From: Moheibacter stercoris | Lineage (GTDB): Bacteria; Bacteroidota; Bacteroidia; Flavobacteriales; Weeksellaceae | Length of the DNA: 64,000 bases | Assembly (NCBI RefSeq): GCF_040545805.1 | Contig: NZ_JBEPMO010000005.1 | Coordinates: 1-64,000 of the forward strand | Direction of reading: 5' to 3' | Part shown: one piece after another, positions 1 to 8,970 of the stretch | Position numbering within the stretch: position 1 is the stretch's first letter | Layout: each line of letters starts with the position of its first letter | The notes under the pieces: generated by a model | The model's input: the letters and a program-made list of their open reading frames with translations, nothing else | The model's database searches: none | Told to the model about the DNA's origin: nothing | Position numbers and translations under genes: made by a program

Positions 1-54
1 TAAAGTATAATCTCGTTGCGTCCGTTTGTTCCTTTCGGAATTTAATTCTTTCAT
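1..54 (-). CDS. IS3-family transposase OrfA, N-terminal 18 residues (runs off window)
   Basis: The minus-strand frame opening with ATG at 54 reads MKELNSERNKRTQRDYTL and stays open to the window edge. The RTQRDY motif is typical of the start of IS3-family OrfA proteins, which carry a helix-turn-helix for binding the element ends. Only 18 codons are visible, so completeness and frameshifting into OrfB cannot be judged. Confidence 0.65.
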   Translation of the reverse strand, partial: MKELNSERNKRTQRDYTL

Positions 55-94
55 AATAAGTCGATTTTGTGTCAACTTATTTTAGGACGGGACA
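1..94 (-). mobile_element. Left end of an IS3-family insertion sequence (partial)
   Basis: On the minus strand the element begins with the terminal sequence TGTCCCGTCCTAAA (position 94 inwards), followed about 40 bases later by the start of a transposase reading frame. The terminus and the protein start resemble IS3-family elements of Flavobacteria, from memory of the family. The rest of the element lies beyond the left window edge, so size, second terminus and target-site duplication cannot be seen. Confidence 0.7.
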
Positions 95-109
95 AGATAT
101 CAAAAAAAA

Positions 110-134
110 GCCGGAAATAATTCCGGCTTTTTTT
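110..134. terminator. Bidirectional intrinsic terminator
   Basis: A perfect hairpin GCCGGAA-TAAT-TTCCGGC (110-127) is flanked by an A-run on the left and a T-run on the right. It lies just after the stop of the minus-strand secreted protein and next to the IS end, so it can stop transcription in both directions. Confidence 0.85.
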
Positions 135-136
135 AT

Positions 137-1603
137 TTAGTTTATAATTAATTTTTGTGTTGATCTTGTTGAATTTGATTGGATTTCAATTAAATAAATT
201 CCTTTTTCCAAATTCAATTGAATTGGTTGCTTTGTTAATTCTTTCTTGGATGTAAACACTAATTTTCCATTTACATCATAAATTCGAATGATTCCTTTTT
301 CCAAAGAATCTACTACCAGATTAGACTTGGTTGGATTTGGATAAATTTTGAAAGGAGTTAATTCTTCATTTTCTATTCCCATTACTTCTCCACAAAGGAA
401 AGGATCAAAACTAACTTGCCCTAAACCTTGATCATCAACTTGGTGAAAAATGACATTTTCGACATCTTCATAAGTTGATTCTTGGCCTTCAATCCAACAA
501 TTTTGCAAAGCAGAAATAGAATTCGTTGAATTATTATACAATGCATAAATCTCACCTCCATTTCCATTTTCGCTGAATATATTATTTCCTGGATCGTCTG
601 TTGTTCCCAGATCCGCGGTGGCTGTTCCGATTACAGTAATTCCCCATAAATTTTGGCGAATTTCGTTCCCACGAATTTTCATCGATTGTGTATTGTACAA
701 AGAAATTCCGCTTCCTCCATTCATAGGATCAATTTCAGCATCGTTCTTTTCTAGTATATTTTCAATAATTTCTCCTCCAACAGGTCCGATTGCGGTAACG
801 CCATATCGATTGTCACGAACGATGTTGTTGTGAACTTCAATTTGGGTTGGAATTCCAGTTAAACTTGCGACGGCAATCCCACCCACCATATGATGTTCTG
901 GATTTCCAATCACTTCGTTATGACGGATGCGTAAAACTCCATCTTCACCTGATGGGCCCATATTGATTTGAGGACGATTGTTATTGGTCAAATTATTATT
1001 CGAAAAATAATTGTTTTCTATGATAGCATACACGCGTGCATTGGCTGCAGATCCTAAAGCTGGATGAATGTTGTTTTCAAAAACTGAATTTCGTACGATG
1101 GGTTCTCCGTTTGAAAAAGTGATTGCGCCTCCTGTTGAAGATCCTGTTGAGTTGTGGTTATTGGATACGACAGAATTCTCCAAAATGAACTTTGGTGTAA
1201 TAACTCTTAATCCACCTCCATGTTCAATACGAGATCTTCTAATGATGACCTCAGACGTGTCAAATAACCAGAAACCTTTGTAAGGGTTTGCTATTTCTGA
1301 AGAAGTTATAAAAACGGAGTCTTGGGATTCTGTAGGTTCAGATTTGAAAAATCCTCTAACTCCAATTTCGATTCCTGCATCAATTTTCAAGGTTAATTGA
1401 CGGTCCAACACCAAAGAGTCATTTGTTTCAACTACTAAATTTTCATGCAATGTATACACATTATCTTCAACTGTTAAAGTAGTTGGCGAATGAAGTGCAA
1501 TGGAGTCCAATGACCATTTAACACCTGTATTGGGTGTTGAAAATTGAGCCATAGTGGGGATAGAAAAGCCTATTAAAATAAGCGAGTAAATTTTTGATTT
1601 CAT
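137..1603 (-). CDS. Secreted parallel beta-helix protein with type IX secretion sorting domain
   Basis: The 488-residue protein starts with a signal peptide (residues 1-19, ending in TMAQ). Residues about 90-370 contain recurring short turns such as VVSNNHN, IIENNYFSNNN, IRHNEVIGN and IRGNEIRQN, the pattern of right-handed parallel beta-helix (pectate-lyase-like) repeats. Residues about 415-488 form a type A C-terminal sorting domain, with FKIYPNPTKSNLVVDS near its start and KGIYLIEI near its end. Such proteins cross the outer membrane by the type IX system and are normally anchored or released. No catalytic residues of a known lyase are obvious, so the substrate is unknown. It is transcribed toward the terminator at 110-134 and diverges from the Rrf2 gene. 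Confidence 0.9.
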   Translation of the reverse strand: MKSKIYSLILIGFSIPTMAQFSTPNTGVKWSLDSIALHSPTTLTVEDNVYTLHENLVVETNDSLVLDRQLTLKIDAGIEIGVRGFFKSEPTESQDSVFITSSEIANPYKGFWLFDTSEVIIRRSRIEHGGGLRVITPKFILENSVVSNNHNSTGSSTGGAITFSNGEPIVRNSVFENNIHPALGSAANARVYAIIENNYFSNNNLTNNNRPQINMGPSGEDGVLRIRHNEVIGNPEHHMVGGIAVASLTGIPTQIEVHNNIVRDNRYGVTAIGPVGGEIIENILEKNDAEIDPMNGGSGISLYNTQSMKIRGNEIRQNLWGITVIGTATADLGTTDDPGNNIFSENGNGGEIYALYNNSTNSISALQNCWIEGQESTYEDVENVIFHQVDDQGLGQVSFDPFLCGEVMGIENEELTPFKIYPNPTKSNLVVDSLEKGIIRIYDVNGKLVFTSKKELTKQPIQLNLEKGIYLIEIQSNSTRSTQKLIIN

Positions 1604-1714
1604 ATAATTTAATCGTAAAAATTAGGAATATGTTGCAAGTTAGAATAAATTGACGAAATTTGTGGGATTGGGTAATTTGAAATTGGTTTAACTAAAGATT
1701 GATATTCGGAAAAA

Positions 1715-2122
1715 ATGCTTTCAAAGAAAACGAAGTATGGTCTAAAAGCAATGGCTTATTTAGCGAGGAAAATGGATGGAAATCCAATCTTAATTTCTGA
1801 AATTTCAGCTCAGGAAAGAATCCCACTAAAATTTCTAGAAGGAATCTTATTGGATCTTAAAAAGAACGGACTTCTGGAGTCAAAAAAGGGAAAAGGAGGC
1901 GGATATTTTTTGAATAAACCTGCGAATGATATCACAATTGCATCCATCATTCGAGTACTCGATGGTCCCATTGCCTTACTTCCTTGTGTAAGTTTGAACT
2001 ATTACCAAAAATGTGAAGATTGTATCGATGAAGAATCTTGTTCGTTGAACAGAGTGATGGTAAAAGTTAGAGATAAAACATTAAAAGTTCTTGAAAGTCA
2101 GTCACTTTCGGACCTTATTTAG
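1715..2122 (+). CDS. Rrf2-family transcriptional regulator
   Basis: The 135-residue protein begins MLSKKTKYGLKAMAYLA, the typical opening of the Rrf2 winged helix domain, and has the wing motif KGKGGGYFL at about 60-68. Cysteines at about 88, 98, 101 and 106 (PCVSL, KCEDC, ESC) match the region where IscR, NsrR and RsrR bind an iron-sulfur cluster, so redox or iron-sulfur sensing is likely. No iron-sulfur assembly genes lie beside it, so the target is unknown. Confidence 0.88.
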   Translation: MLSKKTKYGLKAMAYLARKMDGNPILISEISAQERIPLKFLEGILLDLKKNGLLESKKGKGGGYFLNKPANDITIASIIRVLDGPIALLPCVSLNYYQKCEDCIDEESCSLNRVMVKVRDKTLKVLESQSLSDLI

Positions 2123-2264
2123 AATCGATTTAATTTGTAAAATTACTATACTATTTTACTAGACTTTTGTATATTTGTTATAAGCAATATGAAAATACAG
2201 TAGTTTATCTACTTTAAGATATTAAGTCTTATTATTAAGATTTTTTGTGTGTTAGTTATTTATG

Positions 2265-2298
2265 CCTCATGGTGAACTCTCTGCTGTGAGGTTTTTTT
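2265..2298 (+). terminator. Probable intrinsic terminator after the Rrf2 gene
   Basis: The arms CCTCATGG (2265-2272) and CTGTGAGG (2284-2291) can pair with two G-U wobbles and are followed by a run of seven Ts. The rest of the 200-base gap between the Rrf2 gene and recN is AT-rich and shows nothing else I can support. Confidence 0.6.
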
Positions 2299-2322
2299 AT
2301 ACCCGAATATTTCGAAGTATTT

Positions 2323-3978
2323 CTAAGAATTCATCAGTTCTTTGGCTTGATTAATCGCAGTTTCTGTGATGTTAGATCCACTTAACAATTCGGCAATTTC
2401 TAGCGTTCGATCTTCTTCCGTTAACGGGAATACTTGAGTTGTGGTCACACCATCGACCTCTTTTTTCTGTACTTTGAAATGATGACTGGCTTTGGCTGCT
2501 ACTTGCGGTAAATGGGTAATGCTGATCAATTGTAATTCTTCAGCCATTTCTTTCATCAAATTTCCAACTTCATTGGCTACTTTTCCAGAAACTCCTGTGT
2601 CAATTTCATCTAAAATCAAAGTAGGTAATTCCATTTTTCCAGCCATCAATTTTTTAATAGCAAGCATCAATCTCGAGCGTTCTCCGCCCGAAACATTTTT
2701 CTCAATTGATTTTGGTGTTGATCCTTTATTGGCGCTGAACAAGAATTCTACATGATCCATTCCAAAGGAATTCAATTTTGCTGTAGATTTAAGATCAATT
2801 TTTAAAACTGAATTTTCCATTCCCAATTTGGAAAGAGACTGAACCACTTCTTTTTCAATTGCTGGAATTACGCTTTTTCTTTGTTTTGAAATTTCCGATG
2901 CAAATTGATTCAAATCTTTGTCCAATTTTTGGATGTCCTTCTCAACTTGTTCAATCTTCTGTTCCAATTCTTGTAAGTTGGAATTCTCCGATTCTAATTG
3001 ATGTTGAATAGCAATCAATTCTTCAACGGATGTAACACGATGTTTGGAAAGCAAAGATTGAATTAAATCCATACGATCATTTATCAAATTTAATCGTTCG
3101 GGATTTGCTTCGAGTCTTTCGATTTTAAAGGAAATTTCTTTTTGGATATCGTCCAATTCTATTTTTGTGGATTGAATTCTTTGGGAAAAATCTTCCAAAT
3201 CTGAATTCAGTCCTGAAATTTTATTGATTTGAGTAGATAATTCATGTAACTGAGACAATATTCCGAATTCGGGTGTATCCAGTTTTAATTGGATTTCTGC
3301 CAAAACTGTTTGAATTTCATCAACATTTTGCAATTCCTTTTGCTCTTTTTCCAATTCGTTCCATTCGTCGGCCTTCAGTTGAGCTTGATCTAGTTCTTGC
3401 CACAAAAAGTTTTTATAGTCCGATTCTTTACTAGCTTGGTCTAATTCTGCTCTTAGTTTCGACAAAAATGAATTTTTTTCAGCCCTTGAAGAATAGAGGC
3501 TTTGGTAATTTTTGACTTGCTGAATTTGACCTGCATAACCATCCAAAATATTTAATTGGTAATCTTGTTCCAATAAATTGGCGGTATTAAATTGCGAATG
3601 GATATCAATCAAATTTCCACTTAATTCTTGAAGAATATGTAAAGTAACGGGCGTATCGTTTACAAATGCTCTTGATTTTCCAGAAGGTAAAAGTTCACGA
3701 CGTAAAATACTTTGGGGCTCGTAATCCAAATCATTTTCTTCGAAGAACTTTTCCAATTCCAATTTACTTACATCGAAATGTGCTTCAATCACACATTTTT
3801 TTTCTTGGTTGTTGAGTTGTTTCAAATCGGCTCTTTCTCCAAGAATTAAACGTAATGCACCCAATAGAATAGATTTACCAGCACCCGTTTCACCTGTGAT
3901 GATGGTTAATCCTCTTTGGAACTGCAATTGCAGATTATCAATAATGGCAAAATTGGATACCGAAAGTTTGGTAAGCAT
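2323..3978 (-). CDS. recN: DNA repair protein RecN
   Basis: RecN is an SMC-like ATPase that acts at double-strand breaks. The 551-residue protein has the Walker A motif GETGAGKS at 29-36, a long coiled-coil-rich middle (about 150-370), the ABC signature SGGERS at about 430-435, Walker B LILDEID at about 454-460 and the ITHLPQVAA segment near 487-495. The length is normal. It is the last gene of the minus-strand block, with its ATG overlapping the last base of the porD-like gene, so the two are probably translationally coupled. Confidence 0.97.
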   Translation of the reverse strand: MLTKLSVSNFAIIDNLQLQFQRGLTIITGETGAGKSILLGALRLILGERADLKQLNNQEKKCVIEAHFDVSKLELEKFFEENDLDYEPQSILRRELLPSGKSRAFVNDTPVTLHILQELSGNLIDIHSQFNTANLLEQDYQLNILDGYAGQIQQVKNYQSLYSSRAEKNSFLSKLRAELDQASKESDYKNFLWQELDQAQLKADEWNELEKEQKELQNVDEIQTVLAEIQLKLDTPEFGILSQLHELSTQINKISGLNSDLEDFSQRIQSTKIELDDIQKEISFKIERLEANPERLNLINDRMDLIQSLLSKHRVTSVEELIAIQHQLESENSNLQELEQKIEQVEKDIQKLDKDLNQFASEISKQRKSVIPAIEKEVVQSLSKLGMENSVLKIDLKSTAKLNSFGMDHVEFLFSANKGSTPKSIEKNVSGGERSRLMLAIKKLMAGKMELPTLILDEIDTGVSGKVANEVGNLMKEMAEELQLISITHLPQVAAKASHHFKVQKKEVDGVTTTQVFPLTEEDRTLEIAELLSGSNITETAINQAKELMNS

Positions 3979-4880
3979 TATTTTTTCAAATTATTCCAAA
4001 TAGAACTATTGGTTGGAGATAAAGCTGTTAAGGTCTCTTTGATGGCTGTGATATTGACAGAAGACATCATACCACCACCAAATATTTTCGAAATTTCATC
4101 CTTTTTAGCCATGAAGAAAATGTCCAACGGATAAAACAAGGCATAGTTTCCACTGGAATAGAAATTCAAGGTTTCCAACGTATTTCCAATAGCATTTTTG
4201 GCTCTTGATTCATTTTCACTCATTGCATCCAAACCTACACGGTGGTATTGATAATACACATTTCGTAAGGTTTTATTGGTAGGTTTCAGAACGTTGTTGA
4301 TTAAACTTCCACGAGATTTATTTCCATCCATTTCTCCCCAACCGGAATAACTTGTACCCATTGCATTCATGGCAATTTGTTGAGCCGTTTTAAAATGATT
4401 GGTTCCTCCTTCCAATTGAAACGTATCTGCATCCATTCCCAATGCGTAATACACATAAAAGGCAATCACATCGGTTAAGTTTTTATTGCTGAATTTTCTC
4501 GGATTGAAAATTAATTCTTCGAATTCGGTATATTCAAAACTGAAATTATTGTCCACAAAATTCAAAATAGGAGTGAAGTAAGTGGAATTAAAAACAGGTC
4601 TTCTCGTTTGAATTTGTAATCTACCTTTATAAGTTGTAGAGCTTCTTTCTGTGATGATAATCAAAAAATTGGCTTCAATTTTTTCGTGTACTTTGTAACG
4701 ACTATCTGTCCATTTAGTCGTGTTGATAAAATCACTCAAGGATTTCTCCAATGTTTGAAAAACCTGGTTATTGGAAGCTTGTACTGACGAATAATCCACT
4801 GTAACGCGTGCCATGAATTCTTGTGCAGAAACAGAAAATGAAATCAATAATACAACTAACAATGCTTTCAGTTTACTCAT
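3978..4880 (-). CDS. porD: DUF4835 family protein (PorD-type, type IX secretion)
   Basis: This 300-residue protein has a signal peptide ending VSAQ at about 18-20 and the family hallmarks TRRPVFNSTY, IFNPRKF, YYALGMDADTF and YSGWGEMDG. The DUF4835 family is known in Bacteroidota as PorD, a protein linked to type IX secretion and gliding. It sits between coaBC and recN, as is usual in Flavobacteriia, and overlaps coaBC by four bases. The family assignment is firm; a direct role in secretion here is inferred from the family. Confidence 0.88.
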   Translation of the reverse strand: MSKLKALLVVLLISFSVSAQEFMARVTVDYSSVQASNNQVFQTLEKSLSDFINTTKWTDSRYKVHEKIEANFLIIITERSSTTYKGRLQIQTRRPVFNSTYFTPILNFVDNNFSFEYTEFEELIFNPRKFSNKNLTDVIAFYVYYALGMDADTFQLEGGTNHFKTAQQIAMNAMGTSYSGWGEMDGNKSRGSLINNVLKPTNKTLRNVYYQYHRVGLDAMSENESRAKNAIGNTLETLNFYSSGNYALFYPLDIFFMAKKDEISKIFGGGMMSSVNITAIKETLTALSPTNSSIWNNLKK

Positions 4881-6079
4881 AGTATGTGTTTTTCAAGGAT
4901 AAATGTAAGAATATCTTTTGCAACTTCCGATTTATTTTTTGCTTGAAAGGATATCGGATCTCCTTCCTTTGGTAGGATCGTAATTTTGTTCGTGTCTTTT
5001 TGAAAGCCAGCTTCCTCATCTTGAAGCGTGTTCATCACGATGAGATCTAAATTTTTCTTTTCCAATTTGCCTTGGGCATATTCCATCGCATTGTTGGTTT
5101 CCAAGGCAAACCCAGCCAAAATTTGATGAGTTTTCTTTTCACCTAAACCTTTTAAAATATCAGGATTTTTGACCAATTCTATGGTCATATTCTCATCGTT
5201 CTTTTTGATTTTTTGTTCGGCTTTTGTCGCAGGACGATAATCAGCAACCGCAGCTGACATGATGACGATATCGGCATTTTCGTAATTGTCTTCCATGGAT
5301 TTTTGCATTTCCAAAGCCGAAATTACATTAATACGTTGAAGGTCATAGCCCGATGTAGAAATATTGGAAGGTCCGCAAACCAAGGTTACATTTGCGCCCA
5401 TTTCTAAAGCAGATTTGGCGATTTCAATTCCCATTTTTCCTGAGGAGAAATTTCCAATAAATCGAACCGGATCTAACAATTCGTAGGTAGGACCAGCTGA
5501 AACCAAAACATTTTTTCCGAATAAGGGTGCTTGGGTTTCCAAATCTTTCTCAAGAAAACTAACAATGTTTTCGGGTTCGGCCATACGACCTTCACCTGAT
5601 AAACCACTTGCCAATTCTCCAGATTCAGCTGGAATAATTTTATTCCCGTACGATTCTAGTTTGGAAAGATTTTCTTTGGTGGTGGGATGCTGATACATAT
5701 CCAAGTCCATTGCGGGTGCAATATAGACAGGACACTTCGCGGAAAGATAGGTTGCCAAGAGCAAATTATTGGATGCTCCATCGGCCATTTTGGAAAGTGA
5801 ATTAGCGGTTGCAGGAGCAACAATCATAAAATCTGCCCATAATCCTAATTCCACATGATTGTTCCAATTTCCATTTTCCTCAGCAAATTCCCATTCGACT
5901 GGGTTTTTGGATAAAGTGGAAAGCGTAAGAGGCGTGACAAATTCTCTGGCTTCTGGCGTGAGAATTACTTTTACTTCGGCCCCTTTTTTAATAAGCAAAC
6001 GAACCAGAAAAGCAGATTTGTAAGCAGCTATCCCTGCGGTAACAGCCAACAAAACTTTTTTCCGGTTCAGTATTGACAT
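4877..6079 (-). CDS. coaBC: Phosphopantothenoylcysteine decarboxylase / phosphopantothenate-cysteine ligase
   Basis: This bifunctional coenzyme A enzyme joins cysteine to 4'-phosphopantothenate (CoaB) and then decarboxylates the product (CoaC). The CoaC half (1-180) shows the active-site His75 in NNHVELG, the FMN-site motif APATANS (88-94) and the substrate clamp PAMDLDMYQ. The CoaB half starts at about 188 and contains VSAGPTYELLDPVRFI and FSSGKMG. The flap that carries the catalytic Cys158 in E. coli (ACG) reads ASG here, so Ser is at that place. It is encoded between rpoZ and porD, overlapping porD. Confidence 0.96.
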   Translation of the reverse strand: MSILNRKKVLLAVTAGIAAYKSAFLVRLLIKKGAEVKVILTPEAREFVTPLTLSTLSKNPVEWEFAEENGNWNNHVELGLWADFMIVAPATANSLSKMADGASNNLLLATYLSAKCPVYIAPAMDLDMYQHPTTKENLSKLESYGNKIIPAESGELASGLSGEGRMAEPENIVSFLEKDLETQAPLFGKNVLVSAGPTYELLDPVRFIGNFSSGKMGIEIAKSALEMGANVTLVCGPSNISTSGYDLQRINVISALEMQKSMEDNYENADIVIMSAAVADYRPATKAEQKIKKNDENMTIELVKNPDILKGLGEKKTHQILAGFALETNNAMEYAQGKLEKKNLDLIVMNTLQDEEAGFQKDTNKITILPKEGDPISFQAKNKSEVAKDILTFILEKHIL

Positions 6080-6091
6080 AATAGTTTGTTC

Positions 6092-6421
6092 TTATTTTGC
6101 GCTATCTTCCTCTGGATTTCTGAAATAGATATCGTTGTTCATCCATTCTTTGATGGCAATAGATGTAGCTTTTGGAAGACGTTCGTAAAATTTAGAAACT
6201 TCAATTTGCTCGCGGTTTTCAAAGATTTCTTCTAAAGAATCTGTGTGAGATGCGAACTCATCTAATTTCTGAATCAATTCAGTTTTCATTTCCTGATTGA
6301 TTTGTTCAGCACGTTTTCCCATGATTACGATTGACTCGTAAATGTTTCCGGTTTTTTCTTCAATCTTACCTCTGTTGTAAGTTTCTGTTGAAGTAGGTGC
6401 GTCGATGTCTTTAAAGTTCAT
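6092..6421 (-). CDS. rpoZ: RNA polymerase omega subunit (Bacteroidota type)
   Basis: The 109-residue protein has the pattern typical of the divergent flavobacterial omega subunit: TYNRGKIEE, GNIYESIVIMGKRA and a C-terminal EQIEVSKFYE segment. Omega helps assemble and stabilise the core RNA polymerase by holding the beta-prime subunit. It is too divergent for easy motif matching with E. coli RpoZ, but the sequence and the position directly upstream of coaBC agree. Confidence 0.85.
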   Translation of the reverse strand: MNFKDIDAPTSTETYNRGKIEEKTGNIYESIVIMGKRAEQINQEMKTELIQKLDEFASHTDSLEEIFENREQIEVSKFYERLPKATSIAIKEWMNNDIYFRNPEEDSAK

Positions 6422-6451
6422 ATGATATTCTTTAATACTTTACGTAATTTA

Positions 6452-7318
6452 TTAAGATTTATTGTCTTGGTTAGCAGCTTCTGCATCTGCTTTTGCTTTT
6501 TCAATCTTCGCAGCAATTTCTTTGTGTTTCACCATTTCGGCTTCAACTTTTTGATTGATTTTATCTGCTTCTGATTTGAATTTTGAATCAGGATAGGCTT
6601 TGACAAACAATTTGTATTGAGTCATAGCATTTTGTAAACGCAATTCTTGAGTTTCGAAACGGCTATAATTCACACCCAATTCATATTTAGAACGCAATGA
6701 GTACATCATCGCTTCTTCACGCAATTTGGTGTCAGGATAATCATCCAACATATTGTCAAATGCAATTGCCGCTGCTTTGTATTTTAAAGTTTTGTAATAA
6801 ATTTTCGCTATCTCAAAATATTTCTTTTCTAATTTTTCGCGCAATTCATTGATGTAACCATTTGCTTCAGGAACACGAGAAGATTCTGGATACATATTGA
6901 TGAACGACTGCAATTCATTAATTGCACTTAAAGTACTTGTTTGATCTAAATTGTACACCGGTGAATCGGTATAGAATGCATAAGCTGAACGATAAGCAGC
7001 TTCTTCTGCACGAGGATCAGTTGGATTGGTGATATAAAAGGTTTTGAACTGGTGCGCAGCCAAACGATAGTTTTTATCTTGGAAATTAGCATCTGCTTGT
7101 TTAAAAGCAATATCTGCAGCTTGTTCTGTTCCAGAAAAAGCGGAATTCACTTTTTGATATAATTCAATTGCATTGGCGTATTTTTTTTCTGCATAAAATT
7201 CATCTGCAATTTGTAGAATATAGTCCTTATCTGAGCTTTTCATCGCAGATTCAAATCGCTTGTTACAAGATACTAGCCAACATGAGGCAATCAATAGTAT
7301 TCCTAATTTTTTAAACAT
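6452..7318 (-). CDS. bamD: Outer membrane protein assembly factor BamD
   Basis: BamD is the lipoprotein partner of BamA in inserting beta-barrel proteins in the outer membrane. I start at the ATG at 7318 because it gives a clean lipoprotein signal with lipobox LVSC (Cys18 of 288); an upstream ATG at 7351 would add 11 residues and spoil it. TPR-like helical repeats follow, for example YAEKKYANAIELYQKV and FDNMLDDYPDTKLREEA. The C-terminus is lysine- and glutamate-rich. It lies 30 bases upstream of rpoZ in the conserved block. Confidence 0.93.
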   Translation of the reverse strand: MFKKLGILLIASCWLVSCNKRFESAMKSSDKDYILQIADEFYAEKKYANAIELYQKVNSAFSGTEQAADIAFKQADANFQDKNYRLAAHQFKTFYITNPTDPRAEEAAYRSAYAFYTDSPVYNLDQTSTLSAINELQSFINMYPESSRVPEANGYINELREKLEKKYFEIAKIYYKTLKYKAAAIAFDNMLDDYPDTKLREEAMMYSLRSKYELGVNYSRFETQELRLQNAMTQYKLFVKAYPDSKFKSEADKINQKVEAEMVKHKEIAAKIEKAKADAEAANQDNKS

Positions 7319-7391
7319 TTTGCAAAGGTATAAAAATATTGCCACAAACATAAGATAAATGCTTGTGGCAAAATGTTAAGGTTTTACAAAA

Positions 7392-7889
7392 TTAATTTTC
7401 TGCATTGAAAGTTGAAATATCCCTGTCAAATAGATACATTCCACCTTTGTCGTCACCAATTAATTTTAATTTATCCAAGATAATTCTTGCCAATCTTTCT
7501 TCTTCAATTTGTTCAGAAACATACCATTGCAAAAAGTTATGGGTTGCATAATCTTTTTCTGCCAATGTCAAGTCCACGATTTGATTGATATGTTCCGAAA
7601 CTTTGATTTCATGATCCAATACCATTTGGAACACTTCATGCAAATTATTGAAATCTTGTTTTGGCATATGCAAAGATGGAATAATCGCCATTCCACCACG
7701 TTCGTTGATGAAACGAACCAATTTCAACATATGCATTCTTTCTTCGTCCGAATGTGCAAATAAAAATTCAGAAACTCCTTCTAAACCTTTTGCATCTGCC
7801 CATGATGCCATTGCCAAATACAATTGTGAAGCTCCAGCTTCCATTTCTACTTGGTTGTTCAAGGCATCAATTATACTTTGTTTGATCAT
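7392..7889 (-). CDS. ftnA: Ferritin (non-haem, bacterial FtnA type)
   Basis: This 165-residue four-helix protein stores iron after oxidising Fe(II). Ferroxidase ligands are visible as the Glu in VEMEAGASQLYLAM, Glu and His in SDEERMHMLK (about 47-56), Glu in LDHEIKVSEH and the EQIEEE segment at about 127-132. The N-terminus MIKQSIIDALNNQVEMEA is typical. It lies between dapA and bamD, 18 bases downstream of dapA. Confidence 0.94.
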   Translation of the reverse strand: MIKQSIIDALNNQVEMEAGASQLYLAMASWADAKGLEGVSEFLFAHSDEERMHMLKLVRFINERGGMAIIPSLHMPKQDFNNLHEVFQMVLDHEIKVSEHINQIVDLTLAEKDYATHNFLQWYVSEQIEEERLARIILDKLKLIGDDKGGMYLFDRDISTFNAEN

Positions 7890-7907
7890 AATTCTATATT
7901 AATTTTG

Positions 7908-8786
7908 TTAGTTAAACTTGTCCAATAAGGATTTAATTTTCATTGATAAATTGTCAGTAGCAGGCATCAATGGCAACCTTGTATAAGCATGACAAATTCC
8001 TTTGTGAGCCAATAAAGATTTGATTCCTGCTGGATTTCCTTCTACATAAATGGAACGTGTAATGTCCATCAATTCATAATGCAATTTATATGCCTCATCT
8101 ACCTTTTTGTCCAATCCCAAACGAATCATTTCGGTATATTCCTTTGGCAATCCTTGTGCAATAACAGAAATTACACCCATTCCTCCCGCTAAGGTCATAG
8201 GCAATCCAAATTCATCATCGCCCGATAAAACCATGAAATCCGAAGGCTTGTCTTTGATGATTTCTGTGCTTTGCAAGAAATTGGGCGAAGCTTCTTTGAT
8301 GGCGATGATGTTTTGAAAATCATTGGCTAAACGCAAAGTTGTTTCCGGATTGATGTTAGATGACGTTCTTCCTGGAACATTGTATAAAATGATGTCAGAA
8401 TCTGTGGATTCTGCCAAAGCTTTGTAATGCTGATAAATTCCTTCTTGCGAAGGTTTGTTGTAGGCAGGTGAAGCTGATAATATGGCGTCAAAATCTTGTA
8501 AATCTGTTGATTTAAATTCTTCTACCAATTCCATCGTATTATTTCCACCAATTCCTAAAACCATTGGTAATCTTCCCGAATTGGCTGCTTTTATGGTTGA
8601 AAGCACTTCTTGTTTTTCCTGTTTGGTTAAGGTAGGGGTTTCGGCTGTTGTTCCCAAACACACCAAATATTCAACTCCTCCTTCTACTGCATAATCGACT
8701 AATTTTTCCAATCCAGAAAAATCAATGCTTCTATCTTCCTTAAAAGGAGTAATCAACGCAATACCTGTTCCTGTGAATTTTTTCAT
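7908..8786 (-). CDS. dapA: 4-hydroxy-tetrahydrodipicolinate synthase
   Basis: DapA condenses pyruvate with aspartate semialdehyde in the lysine and diaminopimelate pathway. The 292-residue TIM-barrel protein shows the pyruvate-binding GTTAET (45-50), Tyr135 in LYNVPGR with Arg140, and the Schiff-base lysine Lys164 in IAIKEAS. The length is normal. It is the first gene of the minus-strand block; the 184 bases upstream to the divergent gene at 8971 hold no other recognisable feature. Confidence 0.96.
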   Translation of the reverse strand: MKKFTGTGIALITPFKEDRSIDFSGLEKLVDYAVEGGVEYLVCLGTTAETPTLTKQEKQEVLSTIKAANSGRLPMVLGIGGNNTMELVEEFKSTDLQDFDAILSASPAYNKPSQEGIYQHYKALAESTDSDIILYNVPGRTSSNINPETTLRLANDFQNIIAIKEASPNFLQSTEIIKDKPSDFMVLSGDDEFGLPMTLAGGMGVISVIAQGLPKEYTEMIRLGLDKKVDEAYKLHYELMDITRSIYVEGNPAGIKSLLAHKGICHAYTRLPLMPATDNLSMKIKSLLDKFN

Positions 8787-8970
8787 TCTATATCGAATTC
8801 AATTTTTTAATGATTTCATAGGTTTTCGCACCTATATTTTACAAATTTAAGGATTAATTACTCAAAAATTTCATGATAATGGCTATTTAATTTAAGTCCA
8901 ATTTAATCTAAAAAAGATTCATTCTTGCTTGAAAATTTCTCAACTTTGTAGGGTTTAAAAATTAGTCAAA

